From: Clostridium sp. CAG:632
GTDB taxonomy: Bacteria > Bacillota > Clostridia > Lachnospirales > Lachnospiraceae
Direction of reading: 5' to 3'
NCBI GenBank assembly: GCA_000431515.1
Contig: HF991357.1
Coordinates: 10,601 to 18,102, forward strand
DNA: 7,502 nt
In this document: positions 6,396 to 7,502 of the stretch, in pieces
How the letters are laid out: every line of letters starts with the position of its first letter
How positions within the stretch are numbered: the stretch's first letter is position 1
The notes under the pieces: model-generated
Database searches by the model: none
What the model was told of the DNA's origin: nothing
The model's input: the letters and a program-made list of their open reading frames with translations, nothing else
Position numbers and translations under genes: made by a program

Positions 6396-6404
6396 TGCTA
6401 CAAT
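6396..6404 (+). promoter_or_regulatory. agrBD core promoter (extended -10)
   Basis: TGC-TACAAT (6396-6404) is an extended -10 with five of six consensus bases. At 17-bp spacing the -35 position (6376-6381) reads GGAAAC, far from TTGACA, and overlaps the second LytTR repeat. Transcription would start near 6411, giving a leader of about 29 nt to agrB. Confidence 0.65.
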
Positions 6405-6439
6405 TCTACCATAATCAGCAAGGGAAGAAAAGGTAAAGA

Positions 6440-7060
6440 ATGAGTTTAACGGAAAAATTCGCCAATCGAATCGCAGTATGGAGTCTGCCGAAAGATCAGG
6501 AGCATTATGAAGAACAGCTGGAGGTTCTTTCCTATGGATATGTCCTGTTTCTGGAAAATGCATATAAGACTCTGGTATTACTTACTATAGCAATTCTGAC
6601 ACACACATTGATCCGGACGGTTATTATTATCGGAAGCTTTGTGCTTGTGAGAAGCTTTGCCGGGGGCGTGCATTGCAAGAGCGGTCTGGGGTGTACAGCC
6701 TGTATGGTTCTAGTCTGGGCAATAGGTCTGGTGATGGGGCAAGTCGGCATCAGTCTGCCGGTAGTTCTGTTTATGATGCTGATTATAATAGGAGTGATCG
6801 TGAAATATGCACCGAAAACAACACGGAACAATCCGATCCGGAAAGAAGATATCCGTAAGGCAAAGCGGAGAGGTGCAATTATTTCAACCGGTGTTCTGCT
6901 GGGAGCCGGAGCTGTGATTGGCTTTGGGTTCGGCAGAATGGAGATTCTGGATATGATAACGGCTTCATTATTTATCGAAAGCCTTAGCATATTATTATTA
7001 GTTAAAAAGGAGGAAACGCGACATGAAGAAAATGAGTGGAGTGAAGGCAACAGTTGCTAA
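6440..7060 (+). CDS. agrB: AgrB-like accessory gene regulator protease
   Basis: A 206-residue integral membrane cysteine endopeptidase of the AgrB family, which cleaves the AgrD precursor at its C-terminal side and closes the peptide ring. Catalytic residues are His78 and Cys85 in VRSFAGGVHCKSGLGC (70-85), with the same 7-residue gap as His77/Cys84 of S. aureus AgrB. The family motif after the mid-membrane segment is present as KYAPKTTRNNPI (122-133). Hydrophobic segments lie at about 44-55, 59-72, 83-100, 104-123, 145-164 and 169-188, with a charged tail. Start: ATG at 6440 with AAAAGG (6428-6433) 6 nt upstream. It is divergent from the agrC-like kinase, and its last 38 nt overlap agrD. Confidence 0.95.
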   Translation: MSLTEKFANRIAVWSLPKDQEHYEEQLEVLSYGYVLFLENAYKTLVLLTIAILTHTLIRTVIIIGSFVLVRSFAGGVHCKSGLGCTACMVLVWAIGLVMGQVGISLPVVLFMMLIIIGVIVKYAPKTTRNNPIRKEDIRKAKRRGAIISTGVLLGAGAVIGFGFGRMEILDMITASLFIESLSILLLVKKEETRHEENEWSEGNSC

Positions 7061-7172
7061 GATGGGGGAGCATCTGGCATATGATTCTGTTGGAAAGAGT
7101 ATTCCATACTATTTCTATGAGCCAAAGGTGCCTGCAGCACTGAAGGACAAGATGGAAAAGGACTGCAAATAA
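7023..7172 (+). CDS. agrD: AgrD-like precursor of a cyclic autoinducer peptide, without core cysteine
   Basis: A 49-residue peptide gene directly after agrB, with ATG at 7023 and a strong AAAAAGGAGGA (7004-7014) inside the agrB end. It has the three AgrD parts. The N-terminal stretch is basic and amphipathic (MKKMSGVKATVAKMGEHL, 1-18). The core is DSVGKSIPYYFY (21-32). The tail is charged, EPKVPAALKDK (33-43), where the PKVPAAL piece corresponds to the VPKEL/EPKSL region that AgrB recognises in known precursors. By alignment with the C. perfringens and S. aureus precursors, cleavage would fall around Phe31 or Tyr32. The core has no cysteine, and the only one is Cys48 in the discarded tail. 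Ring closure would therefore have to use Ser26 or Ser22, giving a lactone. Confidence 0.88.
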   Translation: MKKMSGVKATVAKMGEHLAYDSVGKSIPYYFYEPKVPAALKDKMEKDCK

Positions 7173-7189
7173 GATTGTAGTTCGGGAGT

Positions 7190-7207
7190 TTTACTGAGGA
7201 CAGTAAA
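7190..7207 (+). other. Short perfect hairpin after agrD
   Basis: TTTACTG (7190-7196) pairs with CAGTAAA (7201-7207) around AGGA. It lies 17 nt after the agrD stop and upstream of the true terminator. No T run follows. It may simply protect the agrBD 3' end, or be chance. Confidence 0.4.
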
Positions 7208-7234
7208 TATACGAGGGAGCGAACGGGGATTCAT

Positions 7235-7279
7235 AAAAAACAGCCTCAAAGGATCAGCACACTTTGAGGCTGTTTTTTT
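7235..7279. terminator. Strong bidirectional intrinsic terminator
   Basis: CAGCCTCAAAG (7241-7251) pairs perfectly with CTTTGAGGCTG (7262-7272) across a 10-nt loop. An A run (7235-7240) precedes and a T run (7273-7279) follows, so the hairpin works on both strands. It ends agrBD on the plus strand and the convergent glycosyltransferase gene on the minus strand. Confidence 0.95.
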
Positions 7280-7312
7280 CATGCCCGTTTAAATCCGGAG
7301 GTCTGTTAAAGA

Positions 7313-7502
7313 TCATGACTGAAACATAAAACGCAGATGCCGCAGTCCGTCGCGGATAGAGTGCAGGTGGGATTTGCGGGGATGGCTGCTGACGGAAAGG
7401 GTAGTGGGAACCTGGGCTATGGAAGCACCATGTGCTGCAAAGCAGGCAATCAATTCCGTTGCAAACTCCATACCACTGGTATGAAGGGGCAGCTGCTGTG
7501 CA
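7313..7502 (-). CDS. Family-2 glycosyltransferase (C-terminal end, cut by window edge)
   Basis: The last 62 residues of a minus-strand gene whose start lies beyond the right edge; it ends at TGA (7313-7315). Three stretches mark it: HTSGMEFATELI (7-18), IAQVPTTLSVS (28-38) and HLHSIRDGLRHLRFMF (45-60). They match the conserved C-terminal region of GT2 glycosyltransferases of the dolichol/polyprenol-phosphate sugar transferase type (pattern TxGMEFA...EVPTTLSP...HLRxxRDGWRHLRFM). The catalytic GT-A domain is outside the window, so the sugar and acceptor cannot be named. Its stop lies about 34 nt before the shared bidirectional terminator. The piece appears intact, with no frameshift. Confidence 0.8.
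   Translation of the reverse strand, partial: AQQLPLHTSGMEFATELIACFAAHGASIAQVPTTLSVSSHPRKSHLHSIRDGLRHLRFMFQS

Noticed and set aside
6403..6411. Extended -10 (TGG-TAGAAT) on the minus strand as the agrC promoter
   Set aside because: No -35 at the right distance (TTTTCT). It would overlap the agrB -10 and give a leader of about 90 nt. Possible but not supportable; no convincing agrC promoter was found in 6311-6439.
6633..6659. GAAGCTTTG repeated twice in agrB
   Set aside because: Encodes two Ser-Phe pairs in the conserved membrane/active-site region. Likely a codon coincidence.
6532..7050. Minus-strand open frame opposite agrB
   Set aside because: It is the complement of a clear AgrB with catalytic His/Cys and no recognisable protein features of its own.

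Overview
The window reads as chromosomal DNA from a Gram-positive Clostridia-type bacterium, most likely a Lachnospiraceae-like gut anaerobe. The reasons are strong AGGAGG-type ribosome sites at nearly every gene, an agr-type peptide quorum-sensing locus, a four-cysteine TSCPD protein, and a MurG of the HESDMTPG class. The organism call is an inference from protein character and codon use, since no RNA gene or taxonomic marker is present.

Layout. (1) Bases 1-587 hold the C-terminal part of MurA, closed by an intrinsic terminator at 603-634. (2) Bases 725-2831 hold a four-gene plus-strand operon: an ECF sigma factor, a single-span membrane protein that is its likely anti-sigma factor, a TM2-like membrane protein with a repetitive tail, and a small LiaF-like membrane protein. 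It looks like a self-contained envelope-stress module. (3) On the minus strand, reading right to left, are an AgrC-like sensor kinase (6310-4991), an AgrA-like LytTR response regulator (4985-4221), a TSCPD protein (4144-3899) and MurG (3889-2810). A near-consensus extended -10 promoter for the last two lies across the end of the agrA-like gene. (4) Divergent from the kinase are agrB (6440-7060) and a short agrD (7023-7172, overlapping agrB by 38 nt), followed by a strong bidirectional terminator (7235-7279). (5) The right edge carries the C-terminal end of a family-2 glycosyltransferase on the minus strand (7502-7313).

How it fits together. AgrB should process AgrD into a cyclic peptide, AgrC should sense it at the membrane, and AgrA should activate agrBD. 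The 129-bp agrC/agrB intergenic region contains a two-part direct repeat that fits the LytTR/AgrA site pattern (AACGTTTAT-N12-AACGATAGA), placed just upstream of an extended -10. This gives sequence support for positive feedback. The AgrD has no cysteine in its core, so the signal would have to be a serine lactone rather than a thiolactone. Together with the divergent agrBD/agrCA layout, this is the most interesting system in the window.

Flanking genes are nearly all concerned with the cell envelope (MurA, MurG, ECF sigma/LiaF-like module, GT2). The sigma operon and murG converge and overlap by 22 nt with no visible intrinsic terminator between them. No tRNA, rRNA, CRISPR array, IS element or phage gene was seen.
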